A stretch of DNA of 64,000 nt from Exiguobacterium sp. J17977 (GTDB taxonomy: Bacteria > Bacillota > Bacilli > Exiguobacteriales > Exiguobacteriaceae). Numbering within the stretch: position 1 is the first letter of the stretch; each line of letters opens with the position of its first letter. A program made the translations under genes and the position numbers. Positions 8,663 to 17,370 of the stretch are shown here, one piece after another. The stretch lies in contig NZ_JAEQBB010000007.1 in assembly GCF_018616375.1 (NCBI RefSeq), positions 1 through 64,000 of the forward strand. Direction: 5' to 3'. The notes under the pieces were generated by a model. It saw nothing but the letters and a program-made list of their open reading frames with translations. It was not told where the DNA came from and searched no databases.

Positions 8663-9844
8663 TTGAAGATTCAACAGCTGTATTATGCGGTCACGAGTTC
8701 GCGCTCGCTCATCATTCAGATGGTGTTCACGTTGAACGCAATCTATTATGTGACAACCGCCGAGTTGAATGCGTTACAACTCGTCTTGATTGGAACGATA
8801 TTAGAAGTATCGATTTTACTATTCGAGCTGCCGACCGGGCTCGTCGCCGATTTATACGGGCGGAAACGGTCGATGGTCATCGGCATCGGGTTGATTGGAC
8901 TGGCCCACTTGCTAGAAGGAGGCATCCCTGATTTTTGGGCCATCGCGGTCGCGTCAGCGCTCTGGGGAATCGGCTGGACGTTCATCAGCGGGGCCGAACA
9001 GGCATGGATTGCCGATGAGATGGGGAATGACGGATTAGAACAAGTTTTTTTGCGAGGCGCTCAATATAGTTCGCTCGGTCGCTTCGTCGGAATCGGGCTC
9101 GCCGTGCTCCTCGCCGAAGTCACGTCCGTCCAAACGACGATCGTGCTCGCCGGGGGGATGTTGGTGATGCTCGCCATCATCGCATGGCGTGTCTTGCCAG
9201 AGACGCGATTCGAACCAATCACACGGGCCGATACATCGAACCTCGTGCAAGCGAAACGGACGGTTCGGGACGGATTCATCCATATCCGGGGCAATTCGAT
9301 TCTCGTCGGCTTGGCTGCCATCACGCTCGTCTGGGGACTTGCCAGTGAAGGATTTGACCGGTTATGGGGCGCGCATTTGATTGAGACGTTCCAGTTGTCG
9401 GAACAGGCGGCCGTCTATTGGTTCGGCTTGTTTTATGCCGTCGCGTTCCTACTCAACATGCTGGTGTTGAAAGGTGTCGAGATTTACGTCAAAGGACGCT
9501 ACGCGACGACGCTATTTTGGTTCAACGTGTTGCTCATCATCGCGATGCTTGCGTTCGCCTCAATCGGACAGTTCTGGCTGGCGGTGCTCCTCTATTGGAC
9601 GATTGCCGCACTGCGTAACGTACACTATCCGCTCATGAGCGTCATGACGAACGAACGGCTCCCGTCGAAAGGCCGCGCGACGATTTTATCGATGTTCGGT
9701 CAAGTCGACGCGTTCGGTCAAGTCGCCGGGGGTCCGCTGATTGGACTGCTCGCCTTGTACACGTCGATTCAAGCAGGGCTCGGGGCAGCAGCGCTCTTGC
9801 TCCTCCCGATGTTGGTTTTCTTGAGAAAAATCAAGCACCATTGA
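8663..9844 (+). CDS. MFS transporter (drug-exporter type)
   Basis: This 393-residue protein is a twelve-helix major facilitator. After the second helix it carries the motif A-like loop of drug:proton antiporters (ELPTGLVADLYGRKRS), and a second cytoplasmic loop equivalent lies in the C-terminal half. Start codon TTG 8663 is nine bases after GGAGGA (8648-8653). The substrate cannot be read from sequence. The attenuator-like leader suggests expression is induced by something that stalls or slows translation, such as a ribosome-targeting drug. It is a single gene ended by a strong terminator. Confidence 0.85.
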   Translation: MKIQQLYYAVTSSRSLIIQMVFTLNAIYYVTTAELNALQLVLIGTILEVSILLFELPTGLVADLYGRKRSMVIGIGLIGLAHLLEGGIPDFWAIAVASALWGIGWTFISGAEQAWIADEMGNDGLEQVFLRGAQYSSLGRFVGIGLAVLLAEVTSVQTTIVLAGGMLVMLAIIAWRVLPETRFEPITRADTSNLVQAKRTVRDGFIHIRGNSILVGLAAITLVWGLASEGFDRLWGAHLIETFQLSEQAAVYWFGLFYAVAFLLNMLVLKGVEIYVKGRYATTLFWFNVLLIIAMLAFASIGQFWLAVLLYWTIAALRNVHYPLMSVMTNERLPSKGRATILSMFGQVDAFGQVAGGPLIGLLALYTSIQAGLGAAALLLLPMLVFLRKIKHH

Positions 9845-9850
9845 GGCACA

Positions 9851-9884
9851 GACCGTCCCGTGATTCGTTCGGGGACGGTCTTTT
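9851..9884 (+). terminator. Terminator of the MFS gene
   Basis: GACCGTCCCG pairs with CGGGGACGGTC around a nine-base loop and is followed by TTTT. Confidence 0.8.
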
Positions 9885-9987
9885 AATGTGTCAAAGCGAT
9901 AACAAATCATCGCATCGGTCTCAAAAACGTCTCATCATCTCGATAGCAGGGTAACGTATAAAGATAAAGACGTAAGGGAGAGATTCG

Positions 9988-10548
9988 ATGAGACAGAAAA
10001 AATGGATGACCGGTTTGAGCGCGATATTGCTCGCTACGACGTTGGCAGCTTGTGGGGATGCCGCGGAGGAACAGACGAGCGATTCGACAGAAGAACATTC
10101 GGACCATTCGATGATGGACCATTCGGGATCTGGGGACGTGCCGAGCGGATTAAGTGAAGCGACAGATCCGACGTTCCCGGTCGGGTCGACCGCGATGATG
10201 ACGGCCGACCATATGCCGGGCATGGATGGCACCGAGGCGACAATCGTCGGCGCCTATGACACGACCGTCTATTCGGTCTCTTATACCCCGACGGATGGGG
10301 GCGACCCGGTCGAAGATCACAAGTGGGTCATTCACGAAGAACTCGACAATCCAGGCGAGGCACCGTTAGAAGAAGGGACCGAAGCCACGTTGGCCACGGA
10401 CCACATGGACGGAATGGACGGCGCCGCGGCGACGATCGATTCGGCCGAACAGACGACGGTGTATATGGTCGACTTCACGACGAACGATGGGGAAAACGTC
10501 ACGAACCACAAATGGGTCACAGAGGATGAACTCGGAGCCGTAAAATAA
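9988..10548 (+). CDS. ydhK: YdhK-family lipoprotein with two DUF1541 domains
   Basis: The 186-residue protein begins with a lipoprotein signal whose lipobox is LAAC (Cys22). An acidic His/Met-rich linker follows (EEHSDHSMMDHSGSGD), then two DUF1541 repeats. Each contains DHMxGMDGxxATI, TTVYxVxxT and HKWVxxEEL (about residues 70-122 and 130-186). The family is found on the outer face of Firmicute membranes and often near metal-resistance genes. The His/Met clusters make metal binding plausible but unproven. It stands alone here with its own terminator. Confidence 0.88.
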   Translation: MRQKKWMTGLSAILLATTLAACGDAAEEQTSDSTEEHSDHSMMDHSGSGDVPSGLSEATDPTFPVGSTAMMTADHMPGMDGTEATIVGAYDTTVYSVSYTPTDGGDPVEDHKWVIHEELDNPGEAPLEEGTEATLATDHMDGMDGAAATIDSAEQTTVYMVDFTTNDGENVTNHKWVTEDELGAVK

Positions 10549-10555
10549 AGATCAG

Positions 10556-10578
10556 CCTCAGGATATCCTGAGGTTTTT
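10556..10578 (+). terminator. Terminator of the ydhK-like gene
   Basis: The perfect hairpin CCTCAGG-ATAT-CCTGAGG is followed by five T residues. Confidence 0.85.
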
Positions 10579-10600
10579 ATTTATTTACGATGATTATTTA

Positions 10601-10629
10601 TTGATAAACGATAAAAATGAGATTATGAT
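10601..10629 (+). promoter_or_regulatory. Promoter of the DUF2975-XRE operon
   Basis: TTGATA (10601-10606), a 17-base spacer and TATGAT (10624-10629) are close to the SigA consensus. Confidence 0.65.
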
Positions 10630-10661
10630 GAAACTATCAAATGAAGTGAGGTGGTGTCATC

Positions 10662-11141
10662 ATGAAACGAGAGACGGTTTTTTTACGGTTGGCCGTATTC
10701 GTTCTGGCTGTCCCGATTGTGGCGGCCTGCTTGTTTTTGCTTCCGTACATTTGGCGCGAGGCGGTCGAGAGCGGGAGTTGGATTGAGGACTCGATTCGTC
10801 CGATCGTGATTGGCATGTACGCATCGGCCATCCCGTTCTTTATCGCCCTGTTTCAAACGTTCAGACTGCTCCGGTTGATTGACCGCGACGAGGGGTTCTC
10901 GTATCGGGCTGTCCAATCACTCCGCGCCATCAAGTTTTGTGCGTTGGCGATCACGGTCGTCTATATCGCGACGCTCCCGTTCTTCTTCTGGTTCGCCGAT
11001 CGGGATGATGCACCAGGCTTTCTCTTGATCGGACTCGTCCTCGTGTTTGCCGCGTTCGTTGTCGCCGTGTTCGCGGAACTGTTACAGAAACTATTGAAGC
11101 GTGCCATCGACATGAAGCAAGAAAATGATTTGACGGTTTGA
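10662..11141 (+). CDS. DUF2975 membrane protein (YoaS-like)
   Basis: A 159-residue protein with four predicted membrane helices (about 10-30, 45-67, 88-110 and 120-143). It matches the DUF2975 family, whose members are usually encoded beside a small XRE-type regulator, as here and in the yoaS-yozG pair of Bacillus subtilis. RBS AGGTGG precedes ATG 10662. Its role is unknown. The constant pairing suggests a membrane sensor or target for the regulator. Confidence 0.8.
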   Translation: MKRETVFLRLAVFVLAVPIVAACLFLLPYIWREAVESGSWIEDSIRPIVIGMYASAIPFFIALFQTFRLLRLIDRDEGFSYRAVQSLRAIKFCALAITVVYIATLPFFFWFADRDDAPGFLLIGLVLVFAAFVVAVFAELLQKLLKRAIDMKQENDLTV

Positions 11142-11151
11142 GGTGAGAGAG

Positions 11152-11358
11152 ATGGCGATTATCGTAAATCTTGATGTGATGTTGGCGAAACGAAAGATGA
11201 GTGTGACCGAGTTGTCCGAAAAAGTGGGCATCACGATAGCAAACTTGTCGATTTTAAAGACGGGTAAAGCGAAAGCAATCCGCTTCTCGACGCTCGAAGC
11301 GATTTGTCAGGCGCTCGACTGTCAGCCGGGCGACATTTTAGAATATCGGGAAGATTGA
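11152..11358 (+). CDS. Small XRE-family regulator (YozG-like)
   Basis: This 68-residue protein is essentially one Cro/C1-type helix-turn-helix domain (VTELSEKVGITIANLSILKT, then FSTLEAICQALDCQPGDIL). ATG 11152 is preferred to GTG 11143 because AGGTGA (11141-11146) is correctly spaced from it. The RBS overlaps the stop codon of the DUF2975 gene, so the two are coupled. It probably autoregulates the operon, as inferred from the family. Confidence 0.88.
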   Translation: MAIIVNLDVMLAKRKMSVTELSEKVGITIANLSILKTGKAKAIRFSTLEAICQALDCQPGDILEYRED

Positions 11359-11361
11359 TGG

Positions 11362-11384
11362 ACAGGGCGAACGCCCTGTTTTTT
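11362..11384 (+). terminator. Terminator of the DUF2975-XRE operon
   Basis: ACAGGGC-GAAC-GCCCTGT is followed by six T residues. Confidence 0.85.
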
Positions 11385-11392
11385 GTGGAGTT

Positions 11393-11418
11393 TGAAACAT
11401 TTTCCATCACGTTGCGTA
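11393..11418 (+). promoter_or_regulatory. SigW/ECF-type promoter
   Basis: TGAAAC (11393-11398), a 16-base spacer and CGTA (11415-11418, continuing TA) match the promoter seen before sigW. It lies 35 bases before a membrane-protein gene. Confidence 0.7.
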
Positions 11419-11453
11419 TAAGATAGGAAAGACGAATGAAAAGGGGAAACAAG

Positions 11454-12143
11454 ATGGTCCAGACATGGAATGAACGGGCGTACGAAGCACTGAAAGGAAA
11501 GAACTTGACGTTACTTGGATGGTCATTTGTCTGTGCGTTCATACTGGAGGCAGGAACAATAGTGGACCCGACGTTATACGGGATGACGACAGACACACTG
11601 TTCGCTAGTGGCATTTGGTTAATCGGCAGCGCGGTCGTTTCCTTCATGCTGTATCCGATCATCATCGGTTACCACTGGGTGTTACTGGGGACGGTACGAG
11701 GAGAGGAAAGTCAGTTCAAGCACGTGTTTCGACCGCTTCGTCAGCGGTATGACAAACATGTGGTGGCCACGATTGTCGTGACGGTATATCAACTGTTATG
11801 GACACTTCTCTTTCTCGTACCAGGCATCATCAAATATTTTTCTTATGCGTTCACGTTTTTTATTTTGCGCGATGAGCCTAATTTGTCCATCCGTGAGTCC
11901 ATCACTAAGTCGCGCGATTTAATGCGGGGGCGAAAAGGCGAGGCGTTCAAGTTGATCTTGCCGTTCATTCCCGTATATGTGCTCGGATTGACGCTGTTCT
12001 TCTACTTTAATACCGTTTTTCTCGCTGCATTGTCTTTATTCGTAGCGACCGCCCTCATCCGCCCGTTCATCGTCAGCCGTTTCGCCGTCATGTATGAAGA
12101 CGCACGCCACGAGTATGATGAGCAATGGAATCGGTCGGCGTGA
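11454..12143 (+). CDS. DUF975 family membrane protein, candidate SigW target
   Basis: A 229-residue protein with five or six membrane helices that fits the DUF975 family: LFLVPGIIKYFSYAFTFFIL, then LSIRESITKSRDLMRGRKGE. ATG 11454 is chosen over ATG 11436 because AAGGGG at 11441-11446 is correctly spaced. Function is unknown. The ECF promoter immediately upstream places it in the envelope-stress response, which fits a membrane protein. It is monocistronic. Confidence 0.85.
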   Translation: MVQTWNERAYEALKGKNLTLLGWSFVCAFILEAGTIVDPTLYGMTTDTLFASGIWLIGSAVVSFMLYPIIIGYHWVLLGTVRGEESQFKHVFRPLRQRYDKHVVATIVVTVYQLLWTLLFLVPGIIKYFSYAFTFFILRDEPNLSIRESITKSRDLMRGRKGEAFKLILPFIPVYVLGLTLFFYFNTVFLAALSLFVATALIRPFIVSRFAVMYEDARHEYDEQWNRSA

Positions 12144-12177
12144 AGCGCATCGGTTCCGGCGTATAAGTCCTCGGTCA

Positions 12178-12186
12178 TGATACAAT
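12178..12186 (+). promoter_or_regulatory. Extended -10 promoter of the FAD oxidoreductase
   Basis: TGATACAAT combines the TGn extension with -10 box TACAAT (12181-12186). Confidence 0.5.
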
Positions 12187-12211
12187 CTTCCTGACAGAAG
12201 GGGGAATGGAC

Positions 12212-13141
12212 ATGAACATCGGCATTATCGGAGCGGGATTGAGCGGGATTGTCGCAGCACGCGACCTCGCCCGTCACGGTCATACGGTTGAATTGATTGA
12301 AAAAAGTCGGAGCGTCGGGGGACGCTTGGCGACGAGACGAATTGGAGACGGCAAAGCCGATCACGGGGCGGTCTATTTCACTGTACGCGGGGAAGTACTC
12401 AAACAAGATGTCGCCGACTGGCAGACGAGAGGTTGGGTCAACGTGTGGTACGCCGATCCGTATCCGCGCTACGTCGCCGTTGATGGGATGAACGCCTTGG
12501 CCAAACGGTTGGCTGACGGGTTGACCGTCCAGTTGAACGAGCGGGCCGAGACGACCACGACCCGAGACGGTCAGGTCCGCGTCCAGACGGATATGACGAC
12601 GCGACAGTATGACCGTCTCCTCATCACGTCGCCGCTCCCGCAGACGCTCGACTTGCTCGCGGATTTTCCAGTCGATGCGGCTTTACGTGAATTGACGTAT
12701 GCCCCGACGTTCGTCGGTTTGTTCGAGTTCGGGAGCGAGGCGCCCATCGGTCCGGACGGGCTGCTCGATACAGGTTTGACGCCGGGTTTGCTGAAAATCA
12801 TCAACAACCGCCAAAAAGGCATCTCGGCGACCGAACTCGTCAGCGTCTATATGGACGAGTCGTGGAGCGAGAAGTGGTATGAACGGGCGGACGAAGACAC
12901 GCTTCGTGAGATTGAGCGTCTGTTGCAAACGGTGACGGGGTCGGCCGTGATTCAATCGAGACAGTTGAAACGATGGCGCTATGCGCAGGCGACCGACGTC
13001 TGGCATGAGCCGTACTATCAAGTGAACGACCACATCTATTTGGCCGGTGACGTCTTCCTCGAGCCGGACGACGCCTCAGGTCGAACGCGATTTGAGAGTG
13101 CATACATCTCAGGACTCCGCGTTGCGGAAGCGATGCGCTAA
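12212..13141 (+). CDS. FAD-dependent oxidoreductase (renalase-like amine oxidase fold)
   Basis: A 309-residue flavoprotein. The N-terminal Rossmann motif GIIGAGLSGIVAARDL ends in a conserved Glu that binds the FAD ribose (VELIEKS), followed by GGRLATRR, the second FAD signature of this group. The C-terminal segment YLAGDVF is the third FAD contact. The family includes bacterial renalase-like enzymes, and the substrate is not evident. ATG 12212 is chosen because AAGGGGG at about 12199-12205 abuts the alternative ATG 12206. The gene stands alone. Confidence 0.85.
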   Translation: MNIGIIGAGLSGIVAARDLARHGHTVELIEKSRSVGGRLATRRIGDGKADHGAVYFTVRGEVLKQDVADWQTRGWVNVWYADPYPRYVAVDGMNALAKRLADGLTVQLNERAETTTTRDGQVRVQTDMTTRQYDRLLITSPLPQTLDLLADFPVDAALRELTYAPTFVGLFEFGSEAPIGPDGLLDTGLTPGLLKIINNRQKGISATELVSVYMDESWSEKWYERADEDTLREIERLLQTVTGSAVIQSRQLKRWRYAQATDVWHEPYYQVNDHIYLAGDVFLEPDDASGRTRFESAYISGLRVAEAMR

Positions 13142-13163
13142 ACCTTCTTCGGAAGGTTTTTTT
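13141..13163 (+). terminator. Terminator of the FAD oxidoreductase
   Basis: AACCTTC-TTCG-GAAGGTT is followed by T residues and uses the last base of the stop codon. Confidence 0.85.
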
Positions 13164-13213
13164 CATGACTGTGCCGAATAATCAGACATACGAATTGGAG
13201 AGGGGAATCAGAC

Positions 13214-13687
13214 ATGGGCATGGTTGGCGCATACATGCGGGTATCGAGCGAAGAGTTGACAGAACTGCTTCAAGAGCCGGATCGCTTCGAAGAACTGTTG
13301 GAAGACGAAGAACGGCAGACCGATATCGATAAGGCGTGGCATGGCCTTTATTTTTTATTGACCGGGGAGACCGATTTGGACGAGATTGACCGTCATTCGC
13401 TCGGGAAGGCAGTCTTCGGTGGCGATGTGATCGACGACGAGACGGGCATCGCCTATTTGACACCGGGAGAGGTGGAGGACTTGTCGACCCGGCTTCAGTA
13501 CATCGAGCTGGATGCGCTAGAAGCGCGTTACGATGTCACGACGATGAACGAGCAGGAACTGTACCCGTTTGAACGCGAGTGGGGACTCGAGGAAAAAGAG
13601 TACTTATTGGACCAGTTCGATGAGTTGAAACGTGTCTTCGCCCAGGCGTCGAGACAGCGGGAGGCGCTCGTCACATGGATCGGGTAA
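13214..13687 (+). CDS. YfbM-family protein (DUF1877)
   Basis: A 157-residue acidic cytosolic protein. The family signature AWHGLYFLLTG lies at about residues 44-54, followed by the AVFGG motif and a typical late segment (YLLDQFDELKRVF). Its biochemical role is unknown across the family. RBS GAGAGGGGAATC precedes ATG 13214. It overlaps the next gene by 13 bases, so the two are probably co-translated. Confidence 0.82.
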   Translation: MGMVGAYMRVSSEELTELLQEPDRFEELLEDEERQTDIDKAWHGLYFLLTGETDLDEIDRHSLGKAVFGGDVIDDETGIAYLTPGEVEDLSTRLQYIELDALEARYDVTTMNEQELYPFEREWGLEEKEYLLDQFDELKRVFAQASRQREALVTWIG

Positions 13688-14178
13688 GCGTAAAGGCGTT
13701 ACGCCTTCAAGATGAGGCGTTGCTGTACGCGTTCGAACGTGCGAATCGCACACATTTCGAACGCTCGGTCCCGAGCCGAGGCGACGCCTACTATGAGCCG
13801 AAATCGTTCCATCAGGCGTTGCAGCAACTATTGAGCGAGCAGACGAATGGGGACGGATGCTATTATTTGATGTGGTGTGATGACACAATCGTCGGGCGTC
13901 TGAACGTCCATCACACCGATGCCAACACCGGCGAGGTCGGGTACCGGGTCGGAGCGGAGCATGAGGGACGCGGGTACGCGACGGCGGCCCTGCGCCAATT
14001 TCTGACGTTCGAGTTGCCTGGATTCAAACGATTGAGAGCCGAGACGACGAGCGACAACGTGGCGTCCCAGCGCGTATTAGTGCGTGCCGGCTTTAGACGT
14101 GATGGCGAGGCGCGACAGCTGGAATGGGCAGGACAAACGCTGACGTTTTATGAATATGTATATCAATTTGACCGATGA
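13675..14178 (+). CDS. GNAT acetyltransferase (RimJ/RimL type)
   Basis: A 167-residue N-acetyltransferase. Acetyl-CoA-binding motif A reads EHEGRGYATAALRQ, and the RimJ-like C-terminal motif reads NVASQRVLVRAGFRRDG. It starts inside the DUF1877 gene, with GGGAGGCG about ten bases before ATG 13675. The acceptor substrate is unknown. It may modify a protein N-terminus or a small amine, including an antibiotic. Confidence 0.85.
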   Translation: MDRVSVKALRLQDEALLYAFERANRTHFERSVPSRGDAYYEPKSFHQALQQLLSEQTNGDGCYYLMWCDDTIVGRLNVHHTDANTGEVGYRVGAEHEGRGYATAALRQFLTFELPGFKRLRAETTSDNVASQRVLVRAGFRRDGEARQLEWAGQTLTFYEYVYQFDR

Positions 14179-14202
14179 AGGAGCGACTTCATCGGTCTTT
14201 TT
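14170..14202 (+). terminator. Terminator of the DUF1877-GNAT operon
   Basis: GACCGATGAAG/CTTCATCGGTC is an eleven-base perfect stem followed by TTTTT. Confidence 0.88.
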
Positions 14203-14204
14203 AG

Positions 14205-14233
14205 TTGACCACCTTTAGTTTAGGGCATAAACT
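14205..14233 (+). promoter_or_regulatory. Promoter of the marR-mmpL operon
   Basis: TTGACC (14205-14210), a 17-base spacer and TAAACT (14228-14233). The -10 box lies inside the first operator copy. Confidence 0.6.
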
Positions 14234-14260
14234 ATATTTATCTAGTTTAGGGGGTAAACC
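14217..14260 (+). promoter_or_regulatory. Twin MarR operators
   Basis: Two copies of the palindrome AGTTTA-N5-TAAACY occur at 14217-14233 (spacer GGGCA) and 14244-14260 (spacer GGGGG), with starts 27 bases apart. The first covers the -10 region and the second overlaps the ribosome-binding site of the MarR gene. This suggests autorepression. Confidence 0.7.
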
Positions 14261-14264
14261 AAAA

Positions 14265-14708
14265 ATGAAAGAATTGATGCGGGAAGCCGTCCAGTTATTC
14301 GAGGAGGTCATGTTCCAAGGTGCGGAGCATGTCATCGAGGCGATGGACGGGGACGTCTGGCGCGACTATTCGCGGGAACAACTGCAGTTGCTCAAGTTGC
14401 TCGAACAGTTCGGACCGATTCAAGCCGGCCAATTGGCCCAAAAACAAGGGGTTCATAAGAGCGCCGTCTCCAACCGTTTAAAAAAGCTCGTCGACAAAGA
14501 CCTCGTCGTCAGTCGACGCGGGCATGATCAGCGTGAACGGTTGATTGAATTGACGGAAGCCGGTCACCGTGTCGTCGAAGAAGCGGATGCGGCCGTTTAC
14601 CGTTACGTCGAATCGTTACTCGACGGCAACATCGAAGAGACAGAAATCGAACAGTTCGTCCGGACGTTCCGGAAAATCAAACAGCTGCTTCGAATTGGGG
14701 AGGAATAA
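14265..14708 (+). CDS. MarR-family transcriptional regulator
   Basis: A 147-residue winged-helix regulator. The recognition region reads LAQKQGVHKSAVSNRLKKLV, and the wing motif is VSRRGHDQRERLIELTEAG. It probably represses its own operon with the transporter gene by binding the twin AGTTTA/TAAACT sites upstream. A longer reading frame opening at 14205 would run through the promoter. ATG 14265 lies ten bases after TAGGGGGT. The inducer is unknown. Confidence 0.9.
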   Translation: MKELMREAVQLFEEVMFQGAEHVIEAMDGDVWRDYSREQLQLLKLLEQFGPIQAGQLAQKQGVHKSAVSNRLKKLVDKDLVVSRRGHDQRERLIELTEAGHRVVEEADAAVYRYVESLLDGNIEETEIEQFVRTFRKIKQLLRIGEE

Positions 14709-14711
14709 CAC

Positions 14712-17366
14712 GTGCATAAAATCATCCAATGGCGCTGGGGTATCTTGATCGGTCTCATCGTCTTGACGGCCGCCTTATTTGTGGCGGCCCCGAACTTGAC
14801 GAAGCAGGCCGAACAAGCCGGTAGCTTCCAATTGTCAGACGATATGGACTCGCAGCGGGCGCAGGACATCTTGAACGCCGCCGGAAAGAGCGATAAGACG
14901 ATTTCGCTCGTCTATGAGTTCGAAACGCTCGGTGACGCCGAACGGGCCGATATTTCCCGGGTTATCGCTGAGATAGAACAAACCGACACGGTCGTCAAAG
15001 ACGTACTCAACCCGTTTGAAAGTGAAGAGACGGAAGCACAGCTCGTTTCGGAGGACGGCCGCATCGTGCTCGTCCCGATCACGGTCGAAGGATCGATGGA
15101 AGACATCAACGCTTTCGCGGACGACGTGCGGGCGAACATCCTCCCGGAAGACGAGACGGTCTACATCACCGGTGAGGAAATCATCAACAACGATGTGAAC
15201 TTGAGTGCGCAGGAAGGCTTGAAGAAGACGGAAATCATCACGGTCGTCCTCATTTTCGGACTGCTCCTACTCGTGTTCCGCTCCATCGTGACGCCGTTCA
15301 TCCCGCTCATCGCGGTCGGATTCACGTATTTATTGAGCCAATCGTTCGTCGCATTCTTCGTCGATTGGTTTGGTTTCCCGGTCTCGAACTACACGCAGAT
15401 TTTCCTCGTGGCGATTTTATTCGGGATTGGAACCGACTATTGCATCTTGCTCCTCAGCCGGTATAAAGAAGAGCTCGGCGCGGGTCACGCGATTGAAGAT
15501 GCCATCGTCAACACGTACAAAACGGCAGGGCGGACAGTCCTCATCAGCGGTCTCGCCGTGTTCGTCGGCTTTGCGGCTATCGGTTTCGCCGATTTCCCAA
15601 TCTTCAAATCAGCCGTCGCCGTCGCGGTCGGGATTGCCGTGCTCTTACTTATTCTCTTCACGGTCGTGCCGTTCTTTATGGCGACGCTCAAGCATCGTTT
15701 GTTCTGGCCCTCGAAAAAGGCGGGCGAACATCACGACAGCCGCCTCTGGGCCGGATTCAGCCGCATCTCGGTCAATCGACCGTTCGTCTCGATTCTCGTC
15801 GTCGCGTTGATCACTGTACCGGTGTTGTTCACGTATGACGATGCCCGGTCATTCAATACGGTCGATGAGATTGGTGACGATTATGATTCCGTACGCGGCC
15901 TCAACTTGATTTCGGAAGGATTCGGGCAAGGGGAGTCGCTGCCGGTCCAAGTCATTTTAAAACAAGACGGTGCGCTGTCTGAAGCAGAAATCCCATACAT
16001 CGAGAAATTCTCGAGTGAACTTGAAAACATCGATGGGGTGAGTGGCGTCCGTTCGGTGACGCGTCCGACCGGCGACGTCATCGATGACTTTTACGTGGAC
16101 ACCCAACTTGAGCAAGTGAGCGCCGGATTGACGGAAGCCGAGTCTGGCCTCGGTGACGTCCAGGATGGACTCACGCAAGTACAAACCGGTCTTGACGCCG
16201 TCGTCGGGCAACTCCCGTCCGGTTCAACGAACGCCGGTGCCCCGCTCGCGGAAGCGGCAGCGGGACTTGGCCAATTGAACGCGCAGCTCGGTCTGATTGG
16301 ACAAGGACTCACGGTAACGCAAAATATTCCGGCGACCGTAACGCAGCTCGGGCAAGTGTCGGCCGGTCTCGGTCAAATCGAGGCAGGCATTGACGAGGCA
16401 GCTACGGCATTGACGGCACAAGGTGCCCAAGCCGGGGAACTCGGAACGGGTCTCGGCCAACTCGCTACCGGTGTCGGCGAAGCGAACGCAGGGCTCGCTC
16501 AAATCGAGACAGGTCTCAATGACGCGGCAGCATTCCTATCAGATGTGAGTAGCTCGGACAGCCTGCGCGATACGGGCGTCTATCTACCGGAAGGGACGCT
16601 CACGTCAGATGAGTTCGCCCCAGCTGTCGAGCGCTACGTGTTTGACGACGGGACGGCGACACAGCTCGAGGTCATCCTCGAGATGGACCCATATTCGCCG
16701 GAAGCGATTGACACGGTCGAGACCGTGAAAGCGACGATGGACCGGATCGTCACGGATACACCGTTCGCGGAGGCAACGATTGGGTATGCCGGTATCTCTA
16801 GCATTAACAGCGACTTGAATGAGACGTCGACGAACGACTTCAATCGGACCGTCGCCATCATGCTCGTGACGCTGTTCATCGTCTTGACGGTATTGTTCCG
16901 GTCGATGATCATGCCGCTCTATATGATTGGCTCGCTCTTACTGACGTATTACACGTCAGCGGCCATCACCGAGCTCATCTTCGTCGAAGGACTCGGCTAT
17001 GACGGCATCAGTTGGGCCGTTCCGTTCTTCGGGTTCGTCATGTTGATTGCCCTTGGCATCGACTATTCGATTTTCCTGCTCGACCGATTCCGCGAGGAGT
17101 CGATGAACGGGATGACGGTGCGTGACGCGCTCGTCCATTCGATGACGAAGATGGGGACGGTCATCATGACCGCAGCCGTCATCCTCGCCGGAACGTTCGG
17201 GGCGATGATTCCGTCAGGCGTGCTCAGTCTCGTTCAGATTGCGACAATCGTCATCACCGGGCTATTGCTATACGGATTGATTGTGTTGCCACTGCTCATC
17301 CCGGCCATCACCGTCTCCTTCGGGGACGGGGTATGGTGGCCGTTCAAACCGAAACAAAAGAAATAA
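14712..17366 (+). CDS. MMPL-family RND transporter
   Basis: This 884-residue exporter has twelve membrane helices in two blocks of five or six (about 170-345 and 700-880), each preceded by a large extracytoplasmic domain. The helix-4 proton-relay region appears as GIGTDYCILLLSRYKEE and again as ALGIDYSIFLLDRFREE. Between about residues 465 and 615 lies a Gly/Gln/Ala-rich heptad-like repeat (GLGQLxxQ, GLGQIEAG, GLAQIETG), which probably forms a long coiled rod outside the cell. It probably exports lipids or drugs. GTG 14712 follows GGGGAGGAA three bases after marR. Confidence 0.92.
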   Translation: MHKIIQWRWGILIGLIVLTAALFVAAPNLTKQAEQAGSFQLSDDMDSQRAQDILNAAGKSDKTISLVYEFETLGDAERADISRVIAEIEQTDTVVKDVLNPFESEETEAQLVSEDGRIVLVPITVEGSMEDINAFADDVRANILPEDETVYITGEEIINNDVNLSAQEGLKKTEIITVVLIFGLLLLVFRSIVTPFIPLIAVGFTYLLSQSFVAFFVDWFGFPVSNYTQIFLVAILFGIGTDYCILLLSRYKEELGAGHAIEDAIVNTYKTAGRTVLISGLAVFVGFAAIGFADFPIFKSAVAVAVGIAVLLLILFTVVPFFMATLKHRLFWPSKKAGEHHDSRLWAGFSRISVNRPFVSILVVALITVPVLFTYDDARSFNTVDEIGDDYDSVRGLNLISEGFGQGESLPVQVILKQDGALSEAEIPYIEKFSSELENIDGVSGVRSVTRPTGDVIDDFYVDTQLEQVSAGLTEAESGLGDVQDGLTQVQTGLDAVVGQLPSGSTNAGAPLAEAAAGLGQLNAQLGLIGQGLTVTQNIPATVTQLGQVSAGLGQIEAGIDEAATALTAQGAQAGELGTGLGQLATGVGEANAGLAQIETGLNDAAAFLSDVSSSDSLRDTGVYLPEGTLTSDEFAPAVERYVFDDGTATQLEVILEMDPYSPEAIDTVETVKATMDRIVTDTPFAEATIGYAGISSINSDLNETSTNDFNRTVAIMLVTLFIVLTVLFRSMIMPLYMIGSLLLTYYTSAAITELIFVEGLGYDGISWAVPFFGFVMLIALGIDYSIFLLDRFREESMNGMTVRDALVHSMTKMGTVIMTAAVILAGTFGAMIPSGVLSLVQIATIVITGLLLYGLIVLPLLIPAITVSFGDGVWWPFKPKQKK

Positions 17367-17370
17367 TCGC

